NCBI GenBank assembly: GCA_029862205.1
Contig: JAOTXT010000005.1
Span: 41,512 to 105,511, forward strand
Direction of reading: 5' to 3'
From: Paracoccaceae bacterium
GTDB taxonomy: Bacteria > Pseudomonadota > Alphaproteobacteria > Rhodobacterales > Rhodobacteraceae
DNA length: 64,000 nt
This document shows positions 1 through 9,516 of this stretch, piece by piece. The notes beneath the pieces are model-generated. The model was not told where the DNA came from and ran no database searches. It saw only the letters and a program-made list of their open reading frames with translations. How positions within the stretch are numbered: position 1 is the first letter of the stretch; each line of letters starts with the position of its first letter. The position numbers and the translations under genes are program-made.

Positions 1-528
1 GCTGGTGTCGATAACATAATCGGCGCGGGCACGTTTTTCCGCGTCGGGCACCTGTTTCGCGAGGATCGCGTCGAGCGCCGCCTCGGTCATGCCGGGGCGA
101 GAGAGCACTCGGGCGCGCTGAGTATCCGCCGGCGCCGAGACCACGGCGATCCGGTCGAGCCAATTGTCCGCGCCGGTCTCGAAGAGCAGCGGGATGTCAC
201 AGACCGCGATGCGCGCGCCAGCAATCCGCGCTTCGGCCAAAAATGCGTCGCGGTCTTCCGCGACCAAGGGATGGATCGCCGCCTCGATCCGGGTCAGAAG
301 CGCAGGCTCCGCCAAGATCGCCGCCCGAAGCAGGGACCGGTCGACACCGTCCGGCCCGACCGCATCCGGTGCGAGCCGGGCGATTTCGCGCGCGCCCGCC
401 CCATCAGGCCCATAGAGGCGGTGCACGGCCGCGTCCGCGTCCCAGGTCGGGCAGCCGAGATCGGCAAAGACCGCGAGGGCGGTCGATTTGCCCATGCCGA
501 TCGAGCCGGTGAGGCCGAGAACAATCAT
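1..528 (-). CDS. coaE: Dephospho-CoA kinase, 3' end cut by window edge
   Basis: Phosphorylates dephospho-CoA at the 3' ribose hydroxyl, the last step of coenzyme A synthesis, in the cytosol. The frame opens [17 protein letters not shown], which carries the Walker A motif GSIGMGKS at residues 8-15, as in CoaE. Later residues match the family: an adenylate-type core and an RADYVIDTS-like stretch near the C-terminus. The ATG at 528 overlaps the aroE stop as ATGA, so the two genes are translationally coupled. 176 codons are visible and the reading frame is open at base 1, so about 20-25 C-terminal residues are missing, judged from the usual family length of about 200. It is last in a leftward ppsR-maf-aroE-coaE run. 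Confidence 0.93.
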   Translation of the reverse strand, partial: MIVLGLTGSIGMGKSTALAVFADLGCPTWDADAAVHRLYGPDGAGAREIARLAPDAVGPDGVDRSLLRAAILAEPALLTRIEAAIHPLVAEDRDAFLAEARIAGARIAVCDIPLLFETGADNWLDRIAVVSAPADTQRARVLSRPGMTEAALDAILAKQVPDAEKRARADYVIDTS

Positions 529-1367
529 GCGCCCGCCAGAACCGCGTGGCGAAGCGCCGGCGTGACCGCCACATCGCGGCCGAACCAGGCCCGGAAGCCT
601 GGACGCGCCTGGTGGAGCAACATCCCAAGCCCGTCGACGGCCACGAACCCGTGCGACCGGGCGGCAGCCAAGAGTGGGGTCTCGAGCGGTACATAGACGA
701 TGTCGGTGACGACGGCGCCCCCGGGCGCATTGTCGAGGGTCAGCTCGAGAGGCGGCTGCCCGGTCATGCCAAGGCTGGTCGTATTGACTATGACGCCTGC
801 TCCAGCCGAGGCGCTTGAACGCTCGTTCCAGGCGACGGGAACGACCCGGGCGCCGAAATGCGCGGCAAGATCCTCGGCTTTCGCGAGCGTCCGATTGGCC
901 AGGCGCACCTGATCGACGCCAGCGTCCAGGAGGGCGTGGATCACCGCCCGGGCAGCTCCGCCAGCGCCAAGGACCAGGGCCGGGCCAGCTTGGGGCCGCC
1001 AATCGGGCGCGCCAGCACGCAGGCTCTCGATAAAACCGAATGCGTCGGTGTTATCGGCGAAAACCTCGCCCGAGGGATCGATCACAAGAGTATTGGCAGC
1101 GCCGATCGACTGGGCGGCGGGGCTGGCGCGATCCGCAGCGGCCAGGGCGGTCAGCTTGTGCGGCAGAGTGACGTTGGCGCCGCGGAACCCGGCTTGGATC
1201 ATTTGATCCAGGGTCGCTGCGAAGGCGCCGGGCTCGACGGCGATCCGCTTGTAGCTGCCGGCGATCCCGGTCTCGGCGAACCAATGGGCGAAAATCAGCG
1301 GCGATTTGGAATGCTCGATCGGCCAGCCGAGGACCGCGGCGATCAGCGGGCGGGAATCCTCGCTCAT
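525..1367 (-). CDS. aroE: Shikimate dehydrogenase (NADP+)
   Basis: Reduces 3-dehydroshikimate to shikimate with NADPH in the chorismate pathway. 280 residues, normal for AroE. The substrate-binding SKSP is at 20-23, the NVTLPHK motif ends with catalytic Lys71, and the partner Asp108 sits in DNTDAFG. The Rossmann turn GAGGAAR is at 134-140, and the C-terminal half has the family NTTSLGM signature. ATGA overlaps join it to maf upstream and coaE downstream, so it is most likely the third gene of a four-gene operon. Housekeeping gene with no anomalies seen. Confidence 0.96.
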   Translation of the reverse strand: MSEDSRPLIAAVLGWPIEHSKSPLIFAHWFAETGIAGSYKRIAVEPGAFAATLDQMIQAGFRGANVTLPHKLTALAAADRASPAAQSIGAANTLVIDPSGEVFADNTDAFGFIESLRAGAPDWRPQAGPALVLGAGGAARAVIHALLDAGVDQVRLANRTLAKAEDLAAHFGARVVPVAWNERSSASAGAGVIVNTTSLGMTGQPPLELTLDNAPGGAVVTDIVYVPLETPLLAAARSHGFVAVDGLGMLLHQARPGFRAWFGRDVAVTPALRHAVLAGA

Positions 1368-1972
1368 TCCGGCAACACTCCCCCAATGGTTCCCTGGATG
1401 CGGAGGAACCCGAGCAATTCGAGAAGCGGCAGCCCGAGCACGGTGAAATAATCTCCCTCGACACGGGCGAAGAGCTGGGCGCCGACGCCTTCCAGGTGAT
1501 AGCAGCCGACCGAGCTCAAGACCAGATCACCGGCCTCGGCCAGGTATCGGTCGATAAAGGCATCCGAGAAAGACCGCATGGTCAGCCGGGCGGCGCTGAC
1601 GTGGCGCCAGATCGGCGCGCCGTCACGAGCTATGACGGCCGCCGAGAGCAGGTCATGCCGCGTCCCCCGGAGCCGCCGGAGCTGATCTTTCGCCAGCTCC
1701 AGGTCGGCGGCCTTGTCGAAGAGCTCGCCCCGATGCACCAAGACCTGATCGGCGCCGAGGACCAAGCGGCCGGGCTGCCGGGCGCTGATCCGCAGCGCCT
1801 TCATCTCGGCCAGCTTGTCGGCGATGTCGCGCGGCGGTGCCCCCTCGGCCAGCATCGCGGCCTTGGTGGCCGCTTCGTCGATGCGGGCGAGGATGACCTC
1901 GGTCTCGACGCCGGCGCCGGCGAGGAGGTGGGCGCGGGCAGCGGATCCACTAGCGAGAACGAGGGGGCTCAA
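1364..1972 (-). CDS. maf: Maf-family nucleoside triphosphate pyrophosphatase
   Basis: Hydrolyses non-canonical or modified nucleoside triphosphates to monophosphates; the family is linked to house-cleaning and cell-division arrest. 202 residues. The N-terminal substrate loop reads [14 protein letters not shown] (4-17); the family consensus is S-x-S-P-R-R, so this copy has AAR in place of PRR. The catalytic Asp is probably Asp75 in LGADQVL. The tail [20 protein letters not shown] block corresponds to the conserved S-V-G-x-Y-x-x-E-G segment. Its start overlaps the ppsR stop by ATGA and its stop overlaps the aroE start, giving tight coupling. Exact substrate (YhdE- or YceF-like) cannot be told from sequence alone. 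Confidence 0.9.
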   Translation of the reverse strand: MSPLVLASGSAARAHLLAGAGVETEVILARIDEAATKAAMLAEGAPPRDIADKLAEMKALRISARQPGRLVLGADQVLVHRGELFDKAADLELAKDQLRRLRGTRHDLLSAAVIARDGAPIWRHVSAARLTMRSFSDAFIDRYLAEAGDLVLSSVGCYHLEGVGAQLFARVEGDYFTVLGLPLLELLGFLRIQGTIGGVLPE

Positions 1973-2865
1973 CTGTCCGCGTCCCTCTCGCGCAGCAGCG
2001 CCAGAAGCTCCGCCGCCGTCTCCTCGATCGAGCGCCTTGTCACGTCAATCACCGGGATATCGTGGCGCTGGAAGAACAGCCGGGCATCCGAGACCTCGGC
2101 GCGGATCCGTTCAAGATCTGCATATTCGCTGGTCCCGGCGCCGCTTGGGCCCTCGCTGGCCCGGGGCGCCTGGCCCAATGTCTCGAGCCGCTGGCTGCGC
2201 ACATGGGTGAGCCGGGCTGGGCTCGCGGTGAGGCCGATGACCGGAATGCCGGCCTTCATCGCCGCGAAAAGCTCGTCAGGCGGGTGCTGGTTGGGGATCA
2301 GCGGCACGTTCGCCGCCTTGATCCCGCGATAGGCCAGATAGATGCAGGTCGGCGTCTTCGAGGTTCTGCTGATCCCGGTCAGGATCACGTCGGCGCCCAT
2401 CAAACGCCGGGCGAGGCTATCGGTGTCGCCACTCTCCTGCGCCCCGTCATCATGGGCAATGGCGTAGTCAAGCGCGGCAATCCGGTCAAAATAACCCTCG
2501 TTCATCTGATACTGCATGCCGGCCCGGTGATTGGGAGCCTGGCCCAAAAAGCGCGCCAACGTCGCAATGAGCGGATCGAGAACCCCCTGGGACGCCAGCT
2601 CCATCTCGGCGCAGGCGGCTTCGATCCGCGCGCGGATCTTGGGGTCCACGACGGTGAACCAGACGGGGCCGGGGTGATTTCGGATTTTGGCAAGGGCCGC
2701 GTCGAGATCACGGCCACTGCGCACGAAGACCGATAGGTGGATTGTAACCTTGTCGCGTTCGCCGAAAGGCGCGAGCGCGGCACGGGCAAGCGCATCGAGC
2801 GTCTCGCCTGTTGAATCCGAGATCAGATGCAGGTGTGGACCGGTCTGTGCGGTTTCCGATTGCAT
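1969..2865 (-). CDS. ppsR: Pyruvate, phosphate dikinase regulatory protein (kinase/pyrophosphorylase)
   Basis: Bifunctional ADP-dependent Ser/Thr kinase and Pi-dependent pyrophosphorylase of the DUF299 family, which switches PPDK or PEP synthase off and on. 298 residues. [11 protein letters not shown] at 12-23 is the family N-terminal signature, and the P-loop GISRTSKTP is at 164-172. About 15 low-complexity residues (EGPSGAGTS) interrupt the C-terminal third, an insertion I do not recall from typical members. It is the first gene of the leftward ppsR-maf-aroE-coaE operon, so its promoter must lie in the 2866-3322 gap shared with hemE. A DUF299 gene beside hemE marks the origin in Caulobacter and Rickettsia. 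Confidence 0.93.
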   Translation of the reverse strand: MQSETAQTGPHLHLISDSTGETLDALARAALAPFGERDKVTIHLSVFVRSGRDLDAALAKIRNHPGPVWFTVVDPKIRARIEAACAEMELASQGVLDPLIATLARFLGQAPNHRAGMQYQMNEGYFDRIAALDYAIAHDDGAQESGDTDSLARRLMGADVILTGISRTSKTPTCIYLAYRGIKAANVPLIPNQHPPDELFAAMKAGIPVIGLTASPARLTHVRSQRLETLGQAPRASEGPSGAGTSEYADLERIRAEVSDARLFFQRHDIPVIDVTRRSIEETAAELLALLRERDADS

Positions 2866-2931
2866 GTGTGCCTCGTTGCATCGCGCCGGTCAGCATGGCG
2901 TGGAACGTGCTGGCAAAAAAGCCCTCTCTCT

Positions 2932-2940
2932 TGTGGATAA
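2932..2940 (-). promoter_or_regulatory. Perfect DnaA box
   Basis: TGTGGATAA on the plus strand, the exact reverse complement of the strong DnaA box TTATCCACA. It lies 67 bases from the ppsR start inside the candidate oriC. Confidence 0.75.
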
Positions 2941-2989
2941 CGCATTGCCGGATCGATCACCTCGGCGGGCGCGGCGAGATAGGGCGAAT

Positions 2990-2998
2990 TCATCCACA
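2990..2998 (+). promoter_or_regulatory. Near-consensus DnaA box
   Basis: TCATCCACA differs from TTATCCACA at one position. It lies in the candidate origin, 50 bases from the perfect box and in the opposite orientation. Confidence 0.55.
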
Positions 2999-3032
2999 TG
3001 TGAGCGGCCCGCTGGTCCTGGCCCTGGGGCCA

Positions 3033-3041
3033 TGTGGAAAA
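3033..3041 (-). promoter_or_regulatory. Near-consensus DnaA box
   Basis: TGTGGAAAA is the reverse complement of TTTTCCACA, which fits the relaxed TTWTNCACA DnaA consensus. It is the third box of the cluster in the candidate origin. Confidence 0.5.
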
Positions 3042-3322
3042 CTCTTGCTTGCCTGGACCGCCGGACCACCGGCGTCTGGACCGATTGGTGCCAGGATTTT
3101 GGACCAAGATCCTAACGCTCTGATTCTGTGTCTTTTTTCGGCTATGCGTCGAAATGTTCTGCAATGCGGAACGAATCCAAGGCCATAGGGGGCAGCGAAC
3201 TAGCAGCGGATAAGTCTGTGAATTATTGTCGCAACCCGTTAATCCCCAGAACTCAGGGTGCTACAACAAAATCAACCTTATATTTCTTTCTAAATATTGG
3301 TTGGAAAACCGGGATCGGGAGG

Positions 3323-4342
3323 ATGAAGAAACTCTTGCGCGTTCTGAACGGCGAGGCGCTGGACGTGCCTCCAATCTGGCTGATGCGTCAGGCGGGACGT
3401 TATTTGCCGGAATACCGTGAAACCAGAACGAAGGCCGGAAGTTTCCTGGAGCTTTGCTACACACCGGAACTAGCGGAAGAGGTGACACTGCAACCGATCC
3501 GTCGGTTCGGCTTTGATGCGGCGATCCTGTTTGCGGATATCCTGCTGGTTCCTCAGGCCCTGGGCATGGATCTTTGGTTTGTGGAGGGCGAGGGGCCGCG
3601 TCTGGCGTGGCCGGGAGACGACCAGAACCTGGGCGCGTTGCGGCCGGTCGATGAAATCGACGAGACCCTGGGGCCTATCTACGAGACGGTGCGCCGTCTG
3701 AGCGGGTCGTTGCCGGATGACGTGACGCTGATCGGGTTCGCAGGGGCACCTTGGACCGTTGCGACCTATATGGCCGCTGGACGAGGGACGCCCGATCAAG
3801 GACCGGCCCGGCGCTGGATCTATGACAATCCATCCGGGTTTTCACATCTGATCGATATCCTGACTGAGGCAACGATCGCGTATTTGTGCCGGCAGATCGA
3901 GGCAGGCGCCGAGGTGGTGAAGCTGTTCGATAGTTGGGCCGGTGCGCTGACACCGGAAGCCTTTCGTCGGTTTTCAATCGACCCGGCGCGCAGGATCGTC
4001 CAAGCGATCGCGGCGCGGTATCCCTCGGTGCCGGTGATCGGATTTCCGCGCGCGGCCGGTGTCATGTATGAAGAGTTCGCCCGGACGACCGGCGTGCGAG
4101 GCGTCGCTCTGGATCAGCAGGTACCATTGGATTGGGCGCGCGAGGCCTTGCCAGGTGTTGCCTTGCAGGGAAACCTGGATCCGATGCTGATGGTCGTTGG
4201 GGGAGATGCGCTGAAGGACGCCGCGAAGCGGATCGTCGGCGCGATGGCGGGGGCGCCCCATATCTTCAATTTAGGCCACGGGATTACGCCGGATGCCTCG
4301 CCGGAGCATGTGGAACAGTTGTTACAGGCTGTGAGAAACTAA
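3323..4342 (+). CDS. hemE: Uroporphyrinogen decarboxylase
   Basis: Decarboxylates the four acetate side chains of uroporphyrinogen III to give coproporphyrinogen III in haem and bacteriochlorophyll synthesis. 339 residues from the ATG at 3323 ([10 protein letters not shown]), preceded directly by a purine-rich GGGAGG. The family N-terminal signature [17 protein letters not shown], with the substrate-carboxylate-binding arginines, is at residues 13-29. The GFAGAPWTV and DSWAG blocks are also present. The frame stays open upstream to 3128, but a longer start would add 65 unconserved residues. First gene rightward of the candidate origin; hemJ follows after 21 bases. Confidence 0.96.
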   Translation: MKKLLRVLNGEALDVPPIWLMRQAGRYLPEYRETRTKAGSFLELCYTPELAEEVTLQPIRRFGFDAAILFADILLVPQALGMDLWFVEGEGPRLAWPGDDQNLGALRPVDEIDETLGPIYETVRRLSGSLPDDVTLIGFAGAPWTVATYMAAGRGTPDQGPARRWIYDNPSGFSHLIDILTEATIAYLCRQIEAGAEVVKLFDSWAGALTPEAFRRFSIDPARRIVQAIAARYPSVPVIGFPRAAGVMYEEFARTTGVRGVALDQQVPLDWAREALPGVALQGNLDPMLMVVGGDALKDAAKRIVGAMAGAPHIFNLGHGITPDASPEHVEQLLQAVRN

Positions 4343-4363
4343 GGACGGGCGAGAAGCTGAGAG

Positions 4364-4825
4364 ATGACGGCGATCGGCGATTTCCTGGGCGGAATATACC
4401 TTTGGGTCAAGGCGTTCCATATCGTCGCGGTGATCAGCTGGATGGCGGGGATGCTCTATTTGCCACGGCTCTTCGTCTATCACGCGGAGCGCGCCGCAGT
4501 GCCTGGAGAACTGCGCGATACATTGAAGGTGATGCAACGTAAGCTATTGAAGGGAATTGTTAATCCGGCGGGGATTGCCGTTTGGATACTGGGATTGACC
4601 TTGGTCTTCACTCCGGGTGTCGTCGATTGGAGCGCGCCTTGGGTTTATGTGAAGGCGGCACTCGTTGTGGCATTGACCGTCTATCACCACATGCTGGTGC
4701 GGTGGTGGCGGGCCTTCGCCGAGGACCGGAACGTGCATTCGGGGCGGTTCTATCGCATATGGAACGAAGTGCCGGCCGTGATCATGATCGCGATTGTGAT
4801 CATGGTCATCGTGCGGCCATTCTGA
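4364..4825 (+). CDS. hemJ: Protoporphyrinogen oxidase HemJ
   Basis: Haem-containing inner-membrane enzyme (UPF0093) that oxidises protoporphyrinogen IX to protoporphyrin IX in bacteria lacking HemG or HemY. 153 residues with about four hydrophobic helices. The conserved His19 lies in WVKAFHIVAVISWMAG, and a second conserved stretch follows in MLYLPRLFVYH. A conserved lysine is seen in WVYVKAALVV. It starts 21 bases after hemE, so both are probably co-transcribed, which fits two steps of one pathway. No anomalies. Confidence 0.93.
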   Translation: MTAIGDFLGGIYLWVKAFHIVAVISWMAGMLYLPRLFVYHAERAAVPGELRDTLKVMQRKLLKGIVNPAGIAVWILGLTLVFTPGVVDWSAPWVYVKAALVVALTVYHHMLVRWWRAFAEDRNVHSGRFYRIWNEVPAVIMIAIVIMVIVRPF

Positions 4826-4853
4826 GCCCTGCGCTCGCGCCGTGGCGTCCGGA

Positions 4854-4883
4854 TTGACAGGCGCCGTGTTGGAGAGGTATGAG
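4854..4883 (+). promoter_or_regulatory. Candidate sigma-70 promoter for rho
   Basis: TTGACA at 4854-4859 and TATGAG at 4878-4883, spaced 18 bases. This would give a leader of about 120 bases before rho. The leader contains two GC-rich inverted repeats, GGGCGC/GCGCCC at 4883-4902 and CGCCG/CGGCG at 4930-4943. rho is autogenously regulated through its leader in other bacteria; whether that happens here is inference. Confidence 0.45.
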
Positions 4884-5012
4884 GGCGCACATCGCGGCGC
4901 CCTGCCGCCGATCCCCTTTCCGGGTGAATCGCCGTAATCGGCGCCTATCCTTCCCTCTCCTGCCGGCCCCGACCTTTGCGCCGGCAAACCCTTCCCAACA
5001 CCGGACTTGACC

Positions 5013-6278
5013 ATGAGCGTGCAGAAACTCTCGGACCTGAAAGCGAAATCCCCGACCGATCTCTTGGCCATGGCCGAGGAGCTGGAAGTCGAGAACGCGT
5101 CGTCGATGCGCAAGCAGGACATGTTGTTCGCGATCCTCAAGGAGCTGGCGGACCGTGATGAGGAGATCGTCGGCACCGGCGTCCTCGAGGTTCTCCAGGA
5201 TGGGTTCGGCTTCCTGCGCTCGCCGGAAGCGAATTATTTGCCGGGACCGGACGACATTTATGTGAGCCCGAACCAGATCCGGCGCTTCGCGCTGCGCACC
5301 GGCGATACGGTGGACGGACCGATCCGCGCGCCGAAATCGGGAGAGCGGTACTTTGCGCTGCTCAAGGTCAACACAATCAATTTCGAGGATCCGGAAAAGG
5401 CGCGCCACAAAGTGCATTTCGACAATCTGACGCCGCTCTATCCGGACGAGCGGCTGAAAATGGAGATCGAGGATCCGACGATCAAGGACAAGTCGGCCCG
5501 GGTGATCGACCTAGTGGCCCCGATCGGCAAGGGTCAGCGTTGCCTGATCGTGTCGCCGCCCAGGACCGGCAAGACGGTGTTGCTGCAGAATGTCGCCCAT
5601 TCGATCGAGCAGAACCATCCGGAATGCTATTTGATCGTGCTGCTGATCGACGAGCGGCCCGAGGAGGTCACCGACATGCAGCGCTCGGTCAAGGGCGAGG
5701 TGGTCAGTTCGACCTTCGACGAGCCGGCGACACGGCACGTGGCGGTGGCGGAGATGGTGAGCGAGAAAGCCAAACGCCTGGTCGAGCATGGACGCGACGT
5801 GGTGATCCTGCTCGACTCGATCACGCGCCTCGGGCGCGCCTTCAACACGGTGGTGCCCTCGTCCGGCAAGGTGCTGACAGGCGGGGTGGATGCGAACGCC
5901 CTGCAGCGGCCGAAGCGGTTCTTCGGCGCGGCGCGCAACATCGAGGAAGGCGGCTCGCTGACCATCATCTCGACGGCGCTGATCGATACCGGCAGCCGGA
6001 TGGACGAGGTGATCTTCGAGGAGTTCAAGGGTACCGGGAACTCGGAGATCGTGCTGGACCGCAAGGTGGCGGACAAGCGGGTGTTCCCGGCGATGGATAT
6101 TCTGAAGTCGGGCACCCGTAAGGAGGAGCTGCTGGTCGACAAGGCTGATCTGACCAAGATGTTCGTGCTGCGGCGGATTCTGAATCCGATGGGCACGACC
6201 GATGCGATCGAGTTCCTGCTGGGTAAGCTGAAGCAAACCAAAACCAACGCGGAATTCTTTGACTCGATGAACGCATGA
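5013..6278 (+). CDS. rho: Transcription termination factor Rho
   Basis: Hexameric RNA-dependent ATPase that binds C-rich RNA and terminates transcription. The ATG at 5013 gives 421 residues; an in-frame TTG at 5007 is less likely. Layout: a helical N-terminal domain (1-50), the cold-shock RNA-binding fold with GFGFLRS near 64-70, and Walker A SPPRTGKT at 181-188. The Q-loop/R-loop region follows with [14 protein letters not shown] and KRFFGAARN. Full length with no insertion in the N-terminal domain. It begins 187 bases after hemJ, with its own candidate promoter, and lies just upstream of mnmE. Confidence 0.97.
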   Translation: MSVQKLSDLKAKSPTDLLAMAEELEVENASSMRKQDMLFAILKELADRDEEIVGTGVLEVLQDGFGFLRSPEANYLPGPDDIYVSPNQIRRFALRTGDTVDGPIRAPKSGERYFALLKVNTINFEDPEKARHKVHFDNLTPLYPDERLKMEIEDPTIKDKSARVIDLVAPIGKGQRCLIVSPPRTGKTVLLQNVAHSIEQNHPECYLIVLLIDERPEEVTDMQRSVKGEVVSSTFDEPATRHVAVAEMVSEKAKRLVEHGRDVVILLDSITRLGRAFNTVVPSSGKVLTGGVDANALQRPKRFFGAARNIEEGGSLTIISTALIDTGSRMDEVIFEEFKGTGNSEIVLDRKVADKRVFPAMDILKSGTRKEELLVDKADLTKMFVLRRILNPMGTTDAIEFLLGKLKQTKTNAEFFDSMNA

Positions 6279-6332
6279 TAGTTTTAACCTAATGAAATAA
6301 AATCGATAATTAACCTGTGGGGCGCAACGCGC

Positions 6333-7640
6333 ATGGCCCGAGATACCATCTATGCGCTTTCTACCGGGCCCGGCTCGGCCGGCATAGCGGTCGTCCGCCT
6401 CTCCGGACCAGGAGCCGATGCGGCACTTCGTGCGCTTGGCGCCGAACCTCTCCCTAGTCCACGGCGGGCACAGTTGCGCTGCCTGCGCGACGAAGACGGC
6501 GACCTGATCGACCAGGCCCTGGTACTGCGCTTCGTCCCCGGCGCGAGTTATACGGGCGAGGCGATGGCGGAGCTGCATTGCCACGGAGGCCGCGCGGTCG
6601 TCGCGGCGGTCCTGGCGCGGCTGGGACAGCTGCCTGATTGCCGCCTGGCCGAACCGGGCGAGTTCACCCGGCGTGCCTTGGAAGAAGACAAGATCGATCT
6701 GGTCGCGGCAGAGGCGCTGAGCGACCTGATCGCCGCCGAGACCGAATGCCAGCGGCGGCAAGCGGTGATGGGGATGACGGGCGCGCTGGGCCGGCTTGCG
6801 GAATCGTGGCGGGGCGATCTGTTGCGCGCCGTGGCTCTGGTTGAGGTGACGATCGACTGGGCCGACGAAGAGGTTCCCGAAGACGTGGGCCCGGAAGTCG
6901 GTGTTCTGTTGGAGCGGGTACGAACCTCGATGTTGCGGCAGATCGCGCTATCCTCGGGGGCGGAGCGGCTCAGGAACGGTTTCGAGGTCGCAATTCTTGG
7001 GGCGCCAAATTCCGGGAAGTCAAGTCTTTTCAATGCATTAGCTGGACGCGAGGCAGCCATCACCTCGACCCGGGCGGGAACGACTCGGGATGTTCTCGAG
7101 CTGCGCTACGATCTTGCAGGCTTTCCGGTCGTATTCTTGGACACTGCCGGCCTGCGCGCCTCGACCGACGAGATCGAGGCTCTTGGCGTGGAGAGAGCTT
7201 TATCGCGCGCGCAGGGGGCTGCGTTAAGGATCTTTCTCTTTTCGCCGGACACCGAGCCCTTGCCGAACCCCTCGGATCACTGGCGAGACGGTGATTTGCG
7301 TGTTTGGAATAAACGCGATCTTGCCGATGCGCCGGATGGCTATATCGCGATCTCGGCGGCGCGCGGGGGCGGTGTGGTCGATTTGTTGGCTCAGATTGAG
7401 GCGGCGGTGTCGCAGCAGGTCTCCAGCGAAGCGCTCGTCGGTCATCTTCGCCAGCGTCAGGCGGTTGAAGATGCGGTTGACAATCTTCGCCGCGCCGAGG
7501 AAGGGATATCGGGGCGGCCGCCGGAGGAAATCGCCGAGGATATGCGTGCCGCGATTGCCGCCGTCGAGCTGTTAGTCGGCCGGATTCGAACCGAGGATGT
7601 GCTCGGCGAGGTCTTTGCGCGATTTTGCGTCGGCAAATAG
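6333..7640 (+). CDS. mnmE: tRNA uridine-5-carboxymethylaminomethyl modification GTPase MnmE
   Basis: With MnmG it modifies U34 of certain tRNAs. 435 residues. The N-terminal formyl-THF-binding domain starts at residue 1 and holds the MAELHCHGG stretch at 78-86. A helical domain surrounds an inserted G domain whose G1 motif is GAPNSGKS at 223-230. The C-terminal FCVGK (431-435) is the expected C-x-G-K end. A short AT-rich spacer with two TTAACC elements separates it from rho. mnmG starts 13 bases after the stop, so the two partners are coupled. Confidence 0.96.
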   Translation: MARDTIYALSTGPGSAGIAVVRLSGPGADAALRALGAEPLPSPRRAQLRCLRDEDGDLIDQALVLRFVPGASYTGEAMAELHCHGGRAVVAAVLARLGQLPDCRLAEPGEFTRRALEEDKIDLVAAEALSDLIAAETECQRRQAVMGMTGALGRLAESWRGDLLRAVALVEVTIDWADEEVPEDVGPEVGVLLERVRTSMLRQIALSSGAERLRNGFEVAILGAPNSGKSSLFNALAGREAAITSTRAGTTRDVLELRYDLAGFPVVFLDTAGLRASTDEIEALGVERALSRAQGAALRIFLFSPDTEPLPNPSDHWRDGDLRVWNKRDLADAPDGYIAISAARGGGVVDLLAQIEAAVSQQVSSEALVGHLRQRQAVEDAVDNLRRAEEGISGRPPEEIAEDMRAAIAAVELLVGRIRTEDVLGEVFARFCVGK

Positions 7641-7645
7641 GGAAC

Positions 7646-7661
7646 CGTTTCACGTGAAACA
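7646..7661. promoter_or_regulatory. parS centromere-like ParB binding site 1
   Basis: CGTTTCACGTGAAACA matches the consensus parS TGTTTCACGTGAAACA at 15 of 16 positions; the first base is C instead of T. The inner 14 bases form a perfect palindrome. It straddles the mnmG start: the central GTG (7654-7656) is the best initiation codon. It lies about 4.5 kb from the candidate origin and 3.4 kb from parB. Confidence 0.9.
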
Positions 7662-9516
7662 ATGCTTCGATGTCGTGGTGATCGGTGGCGGGCATGCGGG
7701 CGTCGAGGCCGCCCATGCGGCAGCGCGGTGCGCGGCCCGGGCCGCGCTCATTACGCTCGAAAGCAGGCAAATCGGCACCATGTCCTGCAATCCCGCCATC
7801 GGAGGGCTGGGAAAAGGCCACCTAGTCCGCGAAATCGACGCACTTGACGGTGTTATGGGCAGAGCTGCCGATGCCGCAGGGATCCAATTCCGCCTTCTAA
7901 ACCGCCGGAAGGGCCCCGCTGTCCGCGGCCCAAGGGCGCAATGCGACCGCGCGCGTTACCGGTCTGCCGTTCAGGCAGCGGTGGAGACTTGTCCCAACCT
8001 CACAGTGATCGAGGGCGAGGTAGTCGATATACTCGAGCGAAATGGCAAGGCCGCCGGGATTATTTTGGCGGATCGCGAACAGATATTCGCCGATGCGATT
8101 GTTCTGACATCCGGGACATTTCTAGGAGGCATAATTCACATTGGTGAGCGACAACTGTCAGGCGGTCGGGCCGGAGAACGAGCCTCGAACCAGCTTGCAG
8201 ATCGGTTGCGCGGGATGTCGTTACCAATCGGCCGCTTGAAGACGGGCACGCCACCGAGGCTGGAGCGCGGGAGCATCGATTTTTCGTCCCTGGAAACGCA
8301 GCCTGGGGACCAGGACCCATCGATGTTCTCTTTCCTGAGCGCTCGGCCTAGCGCCCCGCAATGCCCGTGTCATATCACCTATAGTAACCAACAAACTCAT
8401 GATATTGTGAGAGAAAATCTCTCGAAGTCGGCGATGTATGCCGGCCATATCAGTGGTGCCGGCCCGCGATACTGTCCATCGATCGAGGACAAGATCGTCC
8501 GCTTTGCGGGCAACCCTTCTCACCAGATATTTCTCGAGCCCGAAGGGATCGATGATCGGACGGTTTATCCGAACGGCCTATCGACCGCTCTGCCAGAGGA
8601 TGTGCAAGAAGCCTATGTCCGAACGATAAAGGGCCTCGAGCGAGCGCGGATCCTGCAGCCCGGCTACGCAATCGAGTATGATTATGTGGATCCACGCAGT
8701 CTCGATCGCTCGCTCGAGTTAAGGGCGTTGCCGAGACTGTTTCTCGCGGGTCAGATCAATGGGACGACCGGATACGAAGAGGCAGCCGCTCAGGGACTGA
8801 TCGCAGGCATCAACGCAGCTCGATCGGTCCAAGGCGCCGGGCCGGTGAGCTTCGATCGCGCAGACGGATACCTGGGCGTAATGGTCGACGATTTGGTCAC
8901 ACACGGGGTAACCGAGCCATATCGGATGTTTACCTCGCGCGCCGAGTTTCGGCTTAGCCTTCGCGCGGACAATGCGGACCAGCGGCTGACTCCACGCGGG
9001 ATCGCGATCGGATGTGTTGGCGAGGGTCGGCGCCGCGTGTTCGCGTCCAAGATCGAAATCCTCGCCACAGCGAAAAGGACCGCGCAAAGCCTGTCATTGA
9101 CCCCGCCACAAGCCGCTGCCCATGGACTCGCCGTCAATGCGGACGGCGTCCGGCGCAATGCGCTGGAATTGCTGGAATATCCTGGGATAGATGTCGCCAG
9201 ATTGGGCGCAGTTTGGCCGGCACTTGCCGTGTTCCCGCCGGAGATCGCCGAGCAGCTGGAGAATGATGCGCGTTATGCGGGATACATGGAGCGGCAGACA
9301 GCTGCCGTGGAGGCGATGCGGCGGGAAGAAGCACGCGCGATTCCCCAGGATTTGGACTACGGCGCGATCAGCGGGCTTTCTGACGAGCTTCAAAGGAAAC
9401 TCCAAAAGATCCGTCCCGCTAGCCTCGGCCACGCGGCACGAATCGAAGGCATGACTCCAGCCGCGCTGACACTGCTTCTCTCTGTCGCCCGGAAAATGGA
9501 GCGGAAAACGGCGTGA
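7654..9516 (+). CDS. mnmG: tRNA uridine-5-carboxymethylaminomethyl modification enzyme MnmG
   Basis: FAD enzyme that works with MnmE to form cmnm5U34 in tRNA. The GTG at 7654 gives 620 residues beginning [20 protein letters not shown], with the FAD-binding GGGHAG right after the N-terminus as usual. From memory of related genomes, MnmG often begins M-F-H-V-K, encoded by a parS site. Here the codon before F-H-V-K is CCG, so initiation has probably moved to the GTG inside parS. An in-frame ATG at 7597 would overlap mnmE by 44 bases and is less likely. The stop overlaps the rsmG start as GTGA. Confidence 0.94.
   Translation: MKQCFDVVVIGGGHAGVEAAHAAARCAARAALITLESRQIGTMSCNPAIGGLGKGHLVREIDALDGVMGRAADAAGIQFRLLNRRKGPAVRGPRAQCDRARYRSAVQAAVETCPNLTVIEGEVVDILERNGKAAGIILADREQIFADAIVLTSGTFLGGIIHIGERQLSGGRAGERASNQLADRLRGMSLPIGRLKTGTPPRLERGSIDFSSLETQPGDQDPSMFSFLSARPSAPQCPCHITYSNQQTHDIVRENLSKSAMYAGHISGAGPRYCPSIEDKIVRFAGNPSHQIFLEPEGIDDRTVYPNGLSTALPEDVQEAYVRTIKGLERARILQPGYAIEYDYVDPRSLDRSLELRALPRLFLAGQINGTTGYEEAAAQGLIAGINAARSVQGAGPVSFDRADGYLGVMVDDLVTHGVTEPYRMFTSRAEFRLSLRADNADQRLTPRGIAIGCVGEGRRRVFASKIEILATAKRTAQSLSLTPPQAAAHGLAVNADGVRRNALELLEYPGIDVARLGAVWPALAVFPPEIAEQLENDARYAGYMERQTAAVEAMRREEARAIPQDLDYGAISGLSDELQRKLQKIRPASLGHAARIEGMTPAALTLLLSVARKMERKTA

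Larger units (their letters stand above)
2866..3322. other. Candidate chromosomal replication origin (oriC) and divergent promoter region
   Basis: A 457-bp gap between ppsR (leftward) and hemE (rightward) with no credible gene. A perfect DnaA box (TGTGGATAA, 2932-2940, minus orientation) is present. Looser matches are TCATCCACA (2990-2998), TGTGGAAAA (3033-3041) and TGTGAATTA (3217-3225). Two GANTC sites for CcrM methylation are at 3122-3126 and 3173-3177. Bases 3219-3305 are strikingly AT-rich for this genome and could be the unwinding element. Known: Cori of Caulobacter lies beside hemE. Inferred: this is oriC. I found no clear paired TTAA CtrA motif. Confidence 0.72.

Noticed and set aside
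3128..3322. N-terminal extension of hemE
   Set aside because: Would add 65 residues with no family similarity and would lie in the candidate origin; ATG 3323 fits the conserved start.
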